Source of the DNA: Flavobacterium sp. GSB-24
GTDB lineage: Bacteria > Bacteroidota > Bacteroidia > Flavobacteriales > Flavobacteriaceae
Length of the DNA: 64,000 nucleotides
Direction: 5' to 3'
Assembly (NCBI RefSeq): GCF_027924665.1
Contig: NZ_AP027043.1
Location: forward strand, 2,728,001-2,792,000
How positions within the stretch are numbered: position 1 is the stretch's first letter; every line of letters begins with the position of its first letter. Made by a program: the position numbers and the translations under genes. Below, in pieces: positions 52,556-62,157 of this stretch. The notes beneath the pieces are model-generated. The model was given only the letters and a program-made list of their open reading frames with translations. It had not been told where the DNA came from and made no database searches.

Positions 52556-55500
52556 TTAAATTGATTTATTGAATGTGAATATAGAACTGCTTCCTAATTG
52601 TCCTCCTGGAAGAGTGTAATTCAGTTTTATGTTATATTGACCTTGTTTGATGTACGGGAACTTACCATTTATGATATAATCATACTTCGAAATCATTTGC
52701 TGGTTTAAAGTGTTTAAGTACTTATTTACTACCTTATATCTTAAATTGACAAAATCTGTTTTATAGTAAAATGGCAGATTATATCGATAAGGCAGATACT
52801 CTTTTAGCATATAACTTGTCGGATTATTAATGATATAATCTTGATACCAAGCCAATGTTTCTACACCTTTTGTAGGCGGAACACCAAGAGTTGTTGTGCT
52901 TCTGTCAAATTGTAAATCTGTCTCTAATGGATATCCTTGATATACTAATGGGAAAATCTCATTTTTGTAATAACTGTCATCTAATATTGCTTCAACATTT
53001 ATCAAAGGGACATTCATCGTTTTAGCATTACCAATAATTTCGATTTCATCAAAAGGCTCAGTAGAGCTGTTTAATGATTGTAAAGCATGAACATCAGAAT
53101 AAATAATTTCTGTCAACGTTTGTTTAGGTTTTTTAGCAGCCATTTTTTCTGAGAAACTGTTGTACTGACTTGTATTGAAATTATATTGTAATAATTCTAC
53201 ACCTTGTCCGCCGGTAACAACTTCTCCCAGTTTGTTGTCTTTTACAGTAAGACTTGCATCTTCACCTAAATCCTGTGTCGTATAACTTTCTTTTAAATTA
53301 CTGTTTGCATCAGTTTTTGTTTCAAGTGTCATTAATGAAATATTATACGGCTTAGATGTCTGTAAAACAGGTAAATCTATACTCACTTTCTTAAGAGTTG
53401 TATTGTATGTAATTGCTCCAGTATTTGAGTTTGTTCCCGTTTTATAAAATGCTTTTTGCGATTGTCCCTCTTTTAATTCAAACAAATAAGTCTGACCTTG
53501 TTTTAAAACAACATAAGCCTGTTTCGATTCGTTTTGATAAACATATTTCTGATCCATTACCGGATAACAATAAGCAATATTCGTCAACGGAATATAGTTT
53601 GGAGCAAGTCCTGTAGTGAAATTTCTAACTTCAGTTTCAGTAGCTATTTGTCCATCATCATAAACCGTTTTCCAAGTTCCATTTACATATTCCTGAAAAC
53701 TTATTTTTACTGTAGAGGTAAGGTTTGAATTTTGAGGCAATACTTCAGAAGGCGTAAAACTTAACAAATCTTTTGTTGGATTCCATGTTATATCTCCAAC
53801 AATGGCAACACCATCTTTTTTAATACTGTATTCTTCTAATTTCAGTTTATATGTTTTTACACCAGAATCTTCTTCCAATGTGAAACTTTTTTCAATAGGC
53901 ATATTAAATCCAACCTGTGGAACAGCAAATACGCTGACATCTTTTGCACCTTCGGCAGGAGTGATATCTGCAATTGTTTTTAGACCGCCTAATGGAGCAT
54001 CATTAACAAATTCACATTGTTTTCCAAACTCTAGTTTAAATCTGAAACTTCCTTTAACGGCTCCTCCTAATAAACTAAAATTTCCTGCTAAATAACCTCG
54101 AATCCAGACGGGGTTAGGTAATTTGGCCTGCAATAGAACGGCTCCACCTCCTTTTATAATGGATATTTTCTTTTTAATCATGAATAATTTAATCTTGATT
54201 CCGAGCTCGCCCTGCAGATAAGCATAAGACTGCCCATTAGCATACCAGCCATTTAAACCAATTTGTCCAGAACCCTTACATTGTGCTTCGCCATAATCTT
54301 TTACCATGATGTCAAATCCAAAACCACATTGGAAGTTTGCATAAAAGATTAAGAAAGTGATATCTCCAGTTTTTAAACTAAAATCAGAACCAAAAGCAAA
54401 ACCTTTACCCGAAGCTACACTATTTTCATCTCGCATATAATCAAGCGAATCTGCGCTGACTCCAAGAATTTGAGCAACAATAGCAGGTGGAGGAGGACTG
54501 CCAGGAATATCATCACCAATCATGAAATATCCTCCAGCTTCAACTTCAAGAGAAGCTATGGCTAATTTTATCCCCAATCGGTCTGTTGGCGTCCCCATTC
54601 TAATGTACCATTTATCTGGCGCAAAATGCAGTACAGCCCATCCTGCTCGGTTTCCAGAAGCACGACCTTTAATAAAACCTCCAGGAGTATCTATGTATAA
54701 ATCAAATGTTCCGTGTAATGTTTTAGATCTAAAATCATATTCGATTGCAGCAAAGGCATTAATTCCCATTCGCTGTTTAACATCAGTAGGGTATAAATCT
54801 TCTGCTGCTTTTGATAGATTTGAAGTTTTTAGAGCTTCCAATGCAACTTTAGACATTAATGACTCGTTTTCAGTTACTGCTTTTAAAGCATCTTTAAGTT
54901 CGTCAACTCCAGGTATTTCAAAAGTCTGCATTACGTGGCCTTCTCCATAAATACTGATTCGGTTAATACCACCGTGAGTGTTGAAAGCGATTTCAAATCC
55001 AGCACCACCCCAAAAAGCATCGGCAGTTGCAGTTCCGGCAAACTTAAGCATGGCTTTAACACCAAGGCCAGAATCTTCATCAGGAACATAATTAGATCCA
55101 GAAGCAACAAAACTGCTGCTGAATCCGTCCTTTTTCATTTTGTAGTAAGCACCTCCACCAAAACCTTTAAAGGTAATGGCGCCAGCAGGAATATTTAGGT
55201 TGTCGACCATTGCATCAACATACCAGTATCTAAAGCTTTTAGAACCAAAAATAGCATTTGCTTCAACAGAAATACCGCCTGTAAAATCAGCACCAAGCAT
55301 TCCTTTAAAGCCATCTCCATAAATAGGATCATTGTCTAATATGGTAATACTTCCTTTAAATTTAACACCTCCAAGATCGGCGGCGACTTTTATTTCTTCA
55401 AATTTAAGACGGTCGAATTTCCACTTTTGAATCCCTTCTTCTGGAGCAAATTTTCCAATTACATAGAATTTAGTTTCTCCATTAAATTGGTCCTTCATCA

Positions 55501-57280
55501 AATTAATGGCTAAATCGACTTTTAAACTGGCAGATTGCGTATCTGCGGTTAAGGCAATTTCATTAATTGTTACAGGGAAATTACTAACTGATGCATCTTT
55601 TTCCGGATTATTTTTATATCCAAAATAGTCGGCTGTTATGTAGGGAACTACTGTTTGTAAAGTTAAATTTTGAAAAATAATACCTTTAAAAGCAACTGTC
55701 TCTTTCTTTGTTGGAACAATAACATTCCCTTTGTCGTCATAAACAGTTACATATTTTTCACCATCTATTGCATCAACGGCTGTAGCAGGTTTGTTACTGG
55801 CGTTAAGTGATAAAGTTCCGTATAAAACAGCCTTTGGTAAAAACTTGCCTTCTTTAACTTTTAACTCAACATAAGAGTTTTTTTCTAAAGAGGCATTTCC
55901 TTTAAATACTTGAAAACAGATATCATTTTTGATCTCTGCTTTTAAAAGATATTCATTATCGATAGTATTAAAAACCGCAGTATAGCCAAGTTCACCTCTT
56001 CCTTCTGCCGTGCATTGTCCTGAAGAAACTGGTAAAACAATCCCTCCGCTAAACCCTGCAGCAACGAGAGAATTGGCTCTAAAACCTAATTCAATACGAT
56101 CTACGGAAAACTGCCATCCAGACGCATTTCCTTCTCCAAGACTTAAGATGTTTTCTCCAGAAAAAGTTCCAGAAACTCCCATTCTGTCAATTAACAAATT
56201 GGTTGCCTTGAAAGTAATTCGTTCGTTAGTACCTTTCTTTTTAAATTGAGAAGGCAGAACTAACTTAAGAGATTGGACAAAAAATCCTCTCCATAATTTT
56301 TCATTTCCAGGAACTAAATAATCCTTTTCATAGTCTTTTGGCCATATGACATTAGATGAGTTACGCAAGTCACTCATGTCAATAACAGCATTGTTTAATT
56401 CAAAACAATAACCAGGATGTTTAGTGAGTTGAAAAGTAGGTATATTGATATCTATTAAAATATCATTCCAGTTACCAACAACAGCTTTAAAACTGGACTT
56501 GACTTGACTGGTGCCGGGGATGACGTTGTAAGTAGCATCAACAGGCTCAAGCATTGTTCTGGAGAAAATGACATCTGCCTCAACACCTAATTCTTTAAAA
56601 CCATTACAATCAATGGTTACATAGGTTTTGTTTTTAACCTCTCCAGTGGCCATTTCCATGCCGCCTTTTAGTACTAATAGCGTTTTGTCTCCAAACATTT
56701 TAATAGGCACATCACCTAGTAAAACAAGATTGGTGTCGCCAACTAGACCTCCTTTGTGAGAAAGTTTAATGTTATTTGCCCCAAAAAAAAGTTCCTTTCT
56801 GTTTCCTAAAGAATCAGTCTGCGGAAGTACAATTTTTACAAATGCAGTTAATTCGGTATATTGAGGAGTAAATTTTGCATTACTTATACCTAAAGAATAT
56901 TGAATTCCTCCAATAGTTTTTTTAATACCCAGCGGAAGCTGCGCTAAGCTTTTAGGCTCTAAAAAATCGGTAACGTTTTCGGTTTTATCAATTTCCTTAA
57001 AAACTTCCTTAGCCTTATCTAAAAATCCGTTTGTAGGATCGCCAATTGGATAGTTTTTTTGAATATATGAATTAGTGAATTCACTTTCAGTATTCAACTC
57101 ATATTTGGAAGAACTACTTGATTGTTTGGCAGCATTATTTAAAATAATGCTTTTTGCAGGTATAGGTTTTCTTTTATTACTTATTGTATCGAGATAAGTA
57201 TGAGAAAAACTATTAAAACTTACGAGAAATAAAACTATACTTAATACAAAAGAGGAAAACTTTGAAGTAATTTTTTTCAA
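52556..57280 (-). CDS. Giant secreted beta-rich protein, first gene of the toxin operon
   Basis: The 1574-residue protein has a signal peptide (to about residue 26, ending SFSHTY) and is then almost entirely beta-strand and glycine-rich, with stretches such as FGGGAYYKMKKDGFSSSF. Around residues 1145-1270 there is an Ig-like domain of the SbsA type (PAEGAKDVSVFAVPQVGFNM, LLSFTPSEVLPQNSNLTSTV). No T9SS sorting domain, repeat family or enzyme motif is recognised in the rest. As the first gene, 2 bp before the FN3 gene, it may be a structural platform of the system. The product is otherwise novel to me. Confidence 0.7.
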   Translation of the reverse strand: MKKITSKFSSFVLSIVLFLVSFNSFSHTYLDTISNKRKPIPAKSIILNNAAKQSSSSSKYELNTESEFTNSYIQKNYPIGDPTNGFLDKAKEVFKEIDKTENVTDFLEPKSLAQLPLGIKKTIGGIQYSLGISNAKFTPQYTELTAFVKIVLPQTDSLGNRKELFFGANNIKLSHKGGLVGDTNLVLLGDVPIKMFGDKTLLVLKGGMEMATGEVKNKTYVTIDCNGFKELGVEADVIFSRTMLEPVDATYNVIPGTSQVKSSFKAVVGNWNDILIDINIPTFQLTKHPGYCFELNNAVIDMSDLRNSSNVIWPKDYEKDYLVPGNEKLWRGFFVQSLKLVLPSQFKKKGTNERITFKATNLLIDRMGVSGTFSGENILSLGEGNASGWQFSVDRIELGFRANSLVAAGFSGGIVLPVSSGQCTAEGRGELGYTAVFNTIDNEYLLKAEIKNDICFQVFKGNASLEKNSYVELKVKEGKFLPKAVLYGTLSLNASNKPATAVDAIDGEKYVTVYDDKGNVIVPTKKETVAFKGIIFQNLTLQTVVPYITADYFGYKNNPEKDASVSNFPVTINEIALTADTQSASLKVDLAINLMKDQFNGETKFYVIGKFAPEEGIQKWKFDRLKFEEIKVAADLGGVKFKGSITILDNDPIYGDGFKGMLGADFTGGISVEANAIFGSKSFRYWYVDAMVDNLNIPAGAITFKGFGGGAYYKMKKDGFSSSFVASGSNYVPDEDSGLGVKAMLKFAGTATADAFWGGAGFEIAFNTHGGINRISIYGEGHVMQTFEIPGVDELKDALKAVTENESLMSKVALEALKTSNLSKAAEDLYPTDVKQRMGINAFAAIEYDFRSKTLHGTFDLYIDTPGGFIKGRASGNRAGWAVLHFAPDKWYIRMGTPTDRLGIKLAIASLEVEAGGYFMIGDDIPGSPPPPAIVAQILGVSADSLDYMRDENSVASGKGFAFGSDFSLKTGDITFLIFYANFQCGFGFDIMVKDYGEAQCKGSGQIGLNGWYANGQSYAYLQGELGIKIKLFMIKKKISIIKGGGAVLLQAKLPNPVWIRGYLAGNFSLLGGAVKGSFRFKLEFGKQCEFVNDAPLGGLKTIADITPAEGAKDVSVFAVPQVGFNMPIEKSFTLEEDSGVKTYKLKLEEYSIKKDGVAIVGDITWNPTKDLLSFTPSEVLPQNSNLTSTVKISFQEYVNGTWKTVYDDGQIATETEVRNFTTGLAPNYIPLTNIAYCYPVMDQKYVYQNESKQAYVVLKQGQTYLFELKEGQSQKAFYKTGTNSNTGAITYNTTLKKVSIDLPVLQTSKPYNISLMTLETKTDANSNLKESYTTQDLGEDASLTVKDNKLGEVVTGGQGVELLQYNFNTSQYNSFSEKMAAKKPKQTLTEIIYSDVHALQSLNSSTEPFDEIEIIGNAKTMNVPLINVEAILDDSYYKNEIFPLVYQGYPLETDLQFDRSTTTLGVPPTKGVETLAWYQDYIINNPTSYMLKEYLPYRYNLPFYYKTDFVNLRYKVVNKYLNTLNQQMISKYDYIINGKFPYIKQGQYNIKLNYTLPGGQLGSSSIFTFNKSI

Positions 57281-57465
57281 TTTTTAGTAGGTTTGGTTGT
57301 GGTATTATTTTTGGATATATGTAAATCTTTTTAACAAATAAGAATTGCATTGACAGGCAATTGGGACTCTAATTTGTTTAAAATGAATCAGTTTGGTTTT
57401 TTAATTTTTTAATCCATACAATTTATAGAATTGGTTTAAAACGTAATAGACTGTTAAATTTTTGC

Positions 57466-57473
57466 CAAATGTA
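57466..57473 (-). promoter_or_regulatory. -7 promoter element of the toxin-adhesin operon
   Basis: CAAATGTA on the plus strand is TACATTTG on the minus strand, a perfect TAnnTTTG match and the only one in the gap. It implies a 5' leader of about 180 nt. Confidence 0.45.
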
Positions 57474-57519
57474 AACATTTTGTAATACAAATCTTTACGG
57501 TTTTCCACATTCTGGTAAA

Positions 57520-57548
57520 AAAAAAGCTCCAGATAATTCTGGAGCCTT
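57520..57548 (-). terminator. Terminator after yebC
   Basis: GCTCCAGA (57526-57533) pairs with TCTGGAGC (57538-57545), loop TAAT; the minus strand then runs into nine Ts. Confidence 0.75.
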
Positions 57549-57571
57549 TTAATATCAAGTATTGTAGAAGA

Positions 57572-58285
57572 TTATTCTTCTTTCATTGTATGATAAACGT
57601 TCATAACGTCATCATCTTCTTCGATTTTCTCAATTAATTTTTCAACATCAGCGATTTGAGCTTCAGTTAATTCTTTAGTTATTTGAGGAATACGTTCAAA
57701 ACCAGAAGATAGAATTTCAAGACCTCTATTTTCTAATTCTTTTTGTAACGCTCCAAAACTACCAAAAGGTGCATAAATTAAGATTCCGTCTTCATCTTCA
57801 AAAACTTCTTCGGCACCAAAATCAATCAATTCTAATTCTAATTCCTCAGCGTCGATACCATCTTTTGCAATTCTAAAGTTGCAAGTGTGGTCAAACATAA
57901 ACTCAACAGAACCTTGAGTTCCCATAGTTCCGTTACATTTATTAAAATAACTTCTAATGTTTGCTACAGTTCTATTATTGTTATCAGAAGCAGTTTCAAT
58001 TAAAATTGCAATTCCGTGAGGAGCATATCCTTCAAACAAAATTTCTTTATAGTTGGCAGTATCTTTATTACTTGCATTTTTAATCGCGCGCTCCACATTG
58101 TCTTTCGGCATGTTGGCAGCTTTCGCGTTTTGTATAACAGCTCTTAATCTAGAATTGGCGTCTGGATTCGGACCGCCTTCCTTAACAGCCATTACGATAT
58201 CTTTACCAATTCTGGTAAATGTTTTGGCCATTGCAGACCAACGTTTCATTTTTCTTCCTTTTCTAAATTCGAATGCTCTTCCCAT
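57572..58285 (-). CDS. YebC/PmpR-family DNA-binding or translation factor
   Basis: The 237-residue protein has the family N-terminus (KMKRWSAMAKTFTRIGKDI), the block DANSRLRAVIQNAKAANMPKDNVERAI and a C-terminal acidic part (EKIEEDDDVMNVYHTM). YebC proteins have been described as transcription regulators; some family members help ribosomes at stalling motifs. Start is the ATG at 58285, with a perfect -7 element 24 bp upstream. The gene stands alone, upstream of the toxin operon and separated from it by a terminator. Confidence 0.92.
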   Translation of the reverse strand: MGRAFEFRKGRKMKRWSAMAKTFTRIGKDIVMAVKEGGPNPDANSRLRAVIQNAKAANMPKDNVERAIKNASNKDTANYKEILFEGYAPHGIAILIETASDNNNRTVANIRSYFNKCNGTMGTQGSVEFMFDHTCNFRIAKDGIDAEELELELIDFGAEEVFEDEDGILIYAPFGSFGALQKELENRGLEILSSGFERIPQITKELTEAQIADVEKLIEKIEEDDDVMNVYHTMKEE

Positions 58286-58308
58286 TTCTAATTTTTAGTT
58301 TTGAGATG

Positions 58309-58316
58309 CAAAAATA
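58309..58316 (-). promoter_or_regulatory. -7 promoter element of yebC
   Basis: CAAAAATA on the plus strand is TATTTTTG on the minus strand, a perfect TAnnTTTG match. Confidence 0.5.
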
Positions 58317-58392
58317 CGGTTATTCCTTATTTTTCCAAAAACAAAACAACTCTTTTTTATTTCAGGTTTCAAGTCCTATGTCTTGTGTTGAA

Positions 58393-58559
58393 TTTAACCG
58401 CAAAGTTCGCAAAGTTTTTTTCTTTAAAGTTATGTTTATAAACACAAAGTTCGCAAAGCTTTGTCCCCATAGCATTGCGAACTCTTATTATTTTATAAAA
58501 TTAACTTAAAAAATTTCTTTGTGTACTTTGGGTAAATCTTTGCGGACTTTGCGGTTAAA
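58393..58559. repeat. Inverted repeat, 'AACCGCAAAGTTCGCAAAG' type
   Basis: The arms 58393-58414 and 58538-58559 are 22 bp with one mismatch (core AACCGCAAAGTTCGCAAAG). Further AAAGTTCGCAAAG units lie at about 58446. This explains most of the 314-bp gap between yebC and the protease gene. Confidence 0.65.
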
Positions 58560-58568
58560 AAAAGCGGT

Positions 58569-58594
58569 GAAACCTGAAACCTGAAACCTGAAAC
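58569..58594. repeat. Heptamer tandem repeat (GAAACCT)
   Basis: Three full GAAACCT units plus GAAAC, the reverse complement of the repeat at 22811-22844. It ends six bases before the stop of the protease gene. Confidence 0.6.
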
Positions 58595-58599
58595 AAAAG

Positions 58600-60636
58600 C
58601 TATTTACTCCCGCCATTAAATTCATTAATAATATTTACCGCTTCGTTCAGATAAGGATTAGTCTTAAGATTGTCCATCTGATCTTGATTTATGGTTTTAT
58701 CCGTCGGATAAGCACCTAGTAAAAGCTGATTAATACTGGAATTATAAACATCCAGCGGATTATTTTCATCATTAAAAGTATTGATTTCAGTCCAAAGAGC
58801 ATCAAAAGTCTTTTTTTGTTTAAAAACCGCATCCAAAGTCATCGGGATTTCTGCTTTAGGCGTATTTACAAGTTTGTCAATTTTAAGGTTAATCTTTTTT
58901 ATGTTGTTAAAGAAATAATTATCAGCAAGCCTAGCAGAACTATTTTTAGCGATTTTATCAATTAAGTTTCGTTTTACATAGGTTTTGTATTTCAAAAAAG
59001 GCTCAATGCTGTCATTTTTGATCGCAGTCGGAAAATCACTTTCTTTCTGATAAATATCTTCGTAAAATTCCGGCAGCACAACATCTGGTTTTACACCAAT
59101 ATATTGATGGCTTCTTCCCGTAATTCTATAAAATTTATTAATAGTAATTTTTAAGAAATCAGTATTTTTTTCCTCGTCAAGCGAAAGAATAGTCTGCATT
59201 GTCGCTTTTCCTAAAGTACTGCTTCCTAATAATAATGCACGATTGTAGTCCTGCATAATAGAAGAGAAAAATTCACTTGCAGAAGCTGTGTTGCTGTTTA
59301 CCAAAACCACAATTGGACCTCTATAGATAACGCCTTTGAAAGGATCTGTAATTACCGTTTTTTCTTTTTTATTATCAATTACAATTGAAAGCGGACCGTA
59401 ATCCACGAACATACCAGCCAATTTTATAGCCTCTTCCATCGAGCCGCCGCCGTTGTCAATTAGATCAATAACAAGTCCTTTTATGTTATCTCTTTCCAAT
59501 TTTACAACCTCTCTTGCCACATCATCAGCGCAGCCTTTTCGGCTGTTTCCATCCAAATCAGCATAAAAACTCGGGATTTTAATATAACCAATTTTACTGT
59601 CTTTACCGATTATAAAACTAAAGACAGAGTTTTCCTCGTCTTTCATGACTTGTTTCTCAATATAAACATCAAAACTTTTGCCCGAATTGCGTTTTAAAGT
59701 AAGTGTAATATGTCTATTATTTTCCGATAAAATCATGGTTGAAATAGATTCTAACGAGGCACACGAAACCTGCAGAGTTTCTTTTTGATTTGAAATAGAA
59801 ATAATCTGATCCCCTTTTTTAACCTGTCCCGTTTGATAGGCTGGCCCATTTGGATCTACCTCATCAATAATAATTTCATTTTTCTCATTCAAATTAACAG
59901 TCATTCCGAGAGATAAATGTTCCTTAGATAAAGAAGCTACAAAACTCGTTTTCGAATCATCGCTAAAGTAAGCCGTATGCGGATCAAAATAAGTGCAGAA
60001 GAAATTATATAATTTCTCTTCCTGCTTTGTATTAGTGTCTAGTAGAGTGTTAAAACGGCAGATTTCATTGGTAAGGATCTTATTTTTTGACACCAATTCA
60101 ATTGACTTAAAATTGGCTTTTATAGAATCTAGATTATTGCTGGTTTCGGCAATATCATCTAATATTTGATAGCGTAGTTTTTTATTCCAGACCTTTTCTA
60201 TATCTTCTTTCTTTAAATAAAAAGCAAAAGACTTTTTGTAAAAACGAATCGTATCTTTTTTAGCGTAGTCTATTGGTGTAGTCTGAATCTTTTCTAATAC
60301 TTTTTTAGTTCGAACAAGGCCATTTACATATTTAGCTTTTATATCAGTAAGAAAACTGCAGTCATTTTTCAGAATTAAATCATCTAAATTGTATCTGTAT
60401 TTGGCAGCCATTTCGTCGTATTCACTCTTAAAAAAGATATTACGAGAAGGATCCAGCTCGTTAATGAGGTTGTCAAAAACGAACACAGATAAACTATCAT
60501 CAACAGGCTTAGGTCTAAGATGTTCAGCTTGAATAAGCGCATTTATTTTGTTTAATATTTCACAAGTTTCTGCGCTGTTCTGACCAAAAAATCCAGTTGA
60601 TGTCAGCAAAAAAAGGAGTAGTGAAATTTTTTTCAT
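58600..60636 (-). CDS. prc: Carboxy-terminal processing protease (Prc/Tsp type, S41)
   Basis: This is a periplasmic tail-specific protease. The 678-residue protein has a signal peptide (MKKISLLLFLLTSTGFFGQ), the Prc N-terminal helical domain with the LDPSRNIFF motif, a PDZ domain (about 235-320: LGMTVNLNEKNEIIIDEV) and the S41 domain with the catalytic Ser452 (TASASEFF) and Lys477 (STLGKATMQ), exactly 25 residues apart as in E. coli Prc. A C-terminal domain follows. Such proteases trim or degrade envelope proteins. It is transcribed alone. Confidence 0.93.
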   Translation of the reverse strand: MKKISLLLFLLTSTGFFGQNSAETCEILNKINALIQAEHLRPKPVDDSLSVFVFDNLINELDPSRNIFFKSEYDEMAAKYRYNLDDLILKNDCSFLTDIKAKYVNGLVRTKKVLEKIQTTPIDYAKKDTIRFYKKSFAFYLKKEDIEKVWNKKLRYQILDDIAETSNNLDSIKANFKSIELVSKNKILTNEICRFNTLLDTNTKQEEKLYNFFCTYFDPHTAYFSDDSKTSFVASLSKEHLSLGMTVNLNEKNEIIIDEVDPNGPAYQTGQVKKGDQIISISNQKETLQVSCASLESISTMILSENNRHITLTLKRNSGKSFDVYIEKQVMKDEENSVFSFIIGKDSKIGYIKIPSFYADLDGNSRKGCADDVAREVVKLERDNIKGLVIDLIDNGGGSMEEAIKLAGMFVDYGPLSIVIDNKKEKTVITDPFKGVIYRGPIVVLVNSNTASASEFFSSIMQDYNRALLLGSSTLGKATMQTILSLDEEKNTDFLKITINKFYRITGRSHQYIGVKPDVVLPEFYEDIYQKESDFPTAIKNDSIEPFLKYKTYVKRNLIDKIAKNSSARLADNYFFNNIKKINLKIDKLVNTPKAEIPMTLDAVFKQKKTFDALWTEINTFNDENNPLDVYNSSINQLLLGAYPTDKTINQDQMDNLKTNPYLNEAVNIINEFNGGSK

Positions 60637-60778
60637 AAATGGGAATTCATCGTTCAGATTAAAGTTACACTTATTTTTTCACAAATAGTAGTCTTTTTAC
60701 TAAAATATCGACGACAAAAAGTTTTTACCTACAAAATGCACAAATTGATATTTTTGACAAATACATTTCAGTTTAAAG

Positions 60779-60817
60779 CAAAAAAAGAATGCATTACTTT
60801 GACTAAGTAATGCATTC
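60779..60817 (-). terminator. Terminator after gcvT
   Basis: A 12-bp perfect stem (GAATGCATTACT with AGTAATGCATTC, loop TTGACTA) followed on the minus strand by eight Ts. Confidence 0.9.
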
Positions 60818-60840
60818 TCAAATTATATAAGTTTTAAAAA

Positions 60841-61923
60841 CTATTTCTTGTAAAACGGAAGTTTAACCACCTTAGCAGGAACATCATTTTTTCTAATTCT
60901 AATAAAGATATCACTGTCAACAGCACTGTTAGCCACTGTAACGTATCCTAAACCAATTCCTTTATTCATAGAAGGCGACATAGTTCCTGAAGTTACAATT
61001 CCGATTACAGCTCCAGAACCATCTACGATTTCGTAATCGTGTCTTGGCACCGCACGTTCCTGCATTTCAAAAGCAACTAATTTTCTAGAAACACCTTCTT
61101 CTTTTTGCTTTTTCAAGTTCTCAGAATTTGTAAAGTCTTTTGTGAATTTAGTAATCCAGCCTAAACCAGCTTCAAGTGGAGAAGTTGTATCGTTAATATC
61201 ATTTCCGTACAAACAGAATCCCATTTCTAGACGTAAAGTATCACGCGCTGCAAGACCAATTGGTTTAATTCCGAAAGACGCACCAGCTTCAAAAACTTTA
61301 TTCCAAATTGCTTCTGCATCAGCATTTTTGCAGTAAATTTCAAAACCTCCAGAACCAGTATATCCTGTAGCAGAAATAATTACATCATTAAAACCAGCAA
61401 AATCACCCACTTCAAAATGGTAGTAAGTAATCGCAGACAAATCTACAGAAGTTAAAGACTGCATAGCTTCAACCGCTTTAGGACCTTGAATTGCCAATAA
61501 AGAATAATCGTCAGAAACATTTTTCATATCTACTCCCAAATCATTGTGAGAAGAAATCCAGTTCCAGTCTTTTTCAATGTTCGAAGCATTTACAACCAGT
61601 AAATACTCTTCCTCTTTCATTTTATAAATAATCAAATCGTCAACAATTCCGCCTTCATTATTAGGAAGACAAGAATATTGCGCTCTTCCAATTGTCAAAG
61701 TCGAAGCATCATTTGAAGTTACTTTCTGAATCAAAGCCAAAGCATTTGGACCCGTTAACAAAAATTCACCCATATGCGAAACGTCAAAAACGCCCACACC
61801 ATTACGAACCGTTTCATGTTCAGCATTAACCCCTTCATAAGTAATAGGCATATTATAACCCGCAAAAGGAAGCATTTTTGCTCCTAAACCTTCATGTATG
61901 TGCGTAAGCGCAGTATTTTTCAT
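60841..61923 (-). CDS. gcvT: Glycine cleavage system T protein (aminomethyltransferase)
   Basis: GcvT transfers the methylene group from aminomethylated H protein to tetrahydrofolate, releasing ammonia. The 360-residue protein has the family blocks [45 protein letters not shown] and [20 protein letters not shown]. The other glycine cleavage genes are not in the window. A perfect -7 element lies 26 bp upstream, and a strong terminator follows, so it is monocistronic. Confidence 0.96.
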   Translation of the reverse strand: MKNTALTHIHEGLGAKMLPFAGYNMPITYEGVNAEHETVRNGVGVFDVSHMGEFLLTGPNALALIQKVTSNDASTLTIGRAQYSCLPNNEGGIVDDLIIYKMKEEEYLLVVNASNIEKDWNWISSHNDLGVDMKNVSDDYSLLAIQGPKAVEAMQSLTSVDLSAITYYHFEVGDFAGFNDVIISATGYTGSGGFEIYCKNADAEAIWNKVFEAGASFGIKPIGLAARDTLRLEMGFCLYGNDINDTTSPLEAGLGWITKFTKDFTNSENLKKQKEEGVSRKLVAFEMQERAVPRHDYEIVDGSGAVIGIVTSGTMSPSMNKGIGLGYVTVANSAVDSDIFIRIRKNDVPAKVVKLPFYKK

Positions 61924-61948
61924 TGTGTTGTTTTATAAAATTCAGTCG

Positions 61949-61956
61949 CAAATTTA
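61949..61956 (-). promoter_or_regulatory. -7 promoter element of gcvT
   Basis: CAAATTTA on the plus strand is TAAATTTG on the minus strand, a perfect TAnnTTTG match. Confidence 0.5.
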
Positions 61957-62009
61957 TTCAAAAAATATCGAAAAAAGATACTCTAAATTATAAATTTCGC
62001 AATGATTAG

Positions 62010-62093
62010 GAGCTATTTCCTGCTATCCGCTATATCTTTTGTTTTTTAAAGAAAAAAACAAAAGGATGCCGCTTCTATCAGGGCTAGGGCTAA
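62010..62093. repeat. GC-richer intergenic element with A/T hairpin
   Basis: CTTTTGTTTTTT (62036-62047) pairs with AAAAAACAAAAG (62053-62064). The flanks, TTCCTGCTATCCGCTATATC and GCCGCTTCTATCAGGGCTAG, resemble an element I recall between genes in Flavobacterium genomes. Confidence 0.45.
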
Positions 62094-62157
62094 CAGTTTC
62101 AAAAGAACAATCATGATTTCGATTTTTTATGTAATTTTATTATATAAAAGTATTCAA

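Noticed and set aside
54522..54950. 142-codon plus-strand frame inside the 1574-aa gene
   Set aside because: Antisense shadow of a long, clearly coding minus-strand gene.
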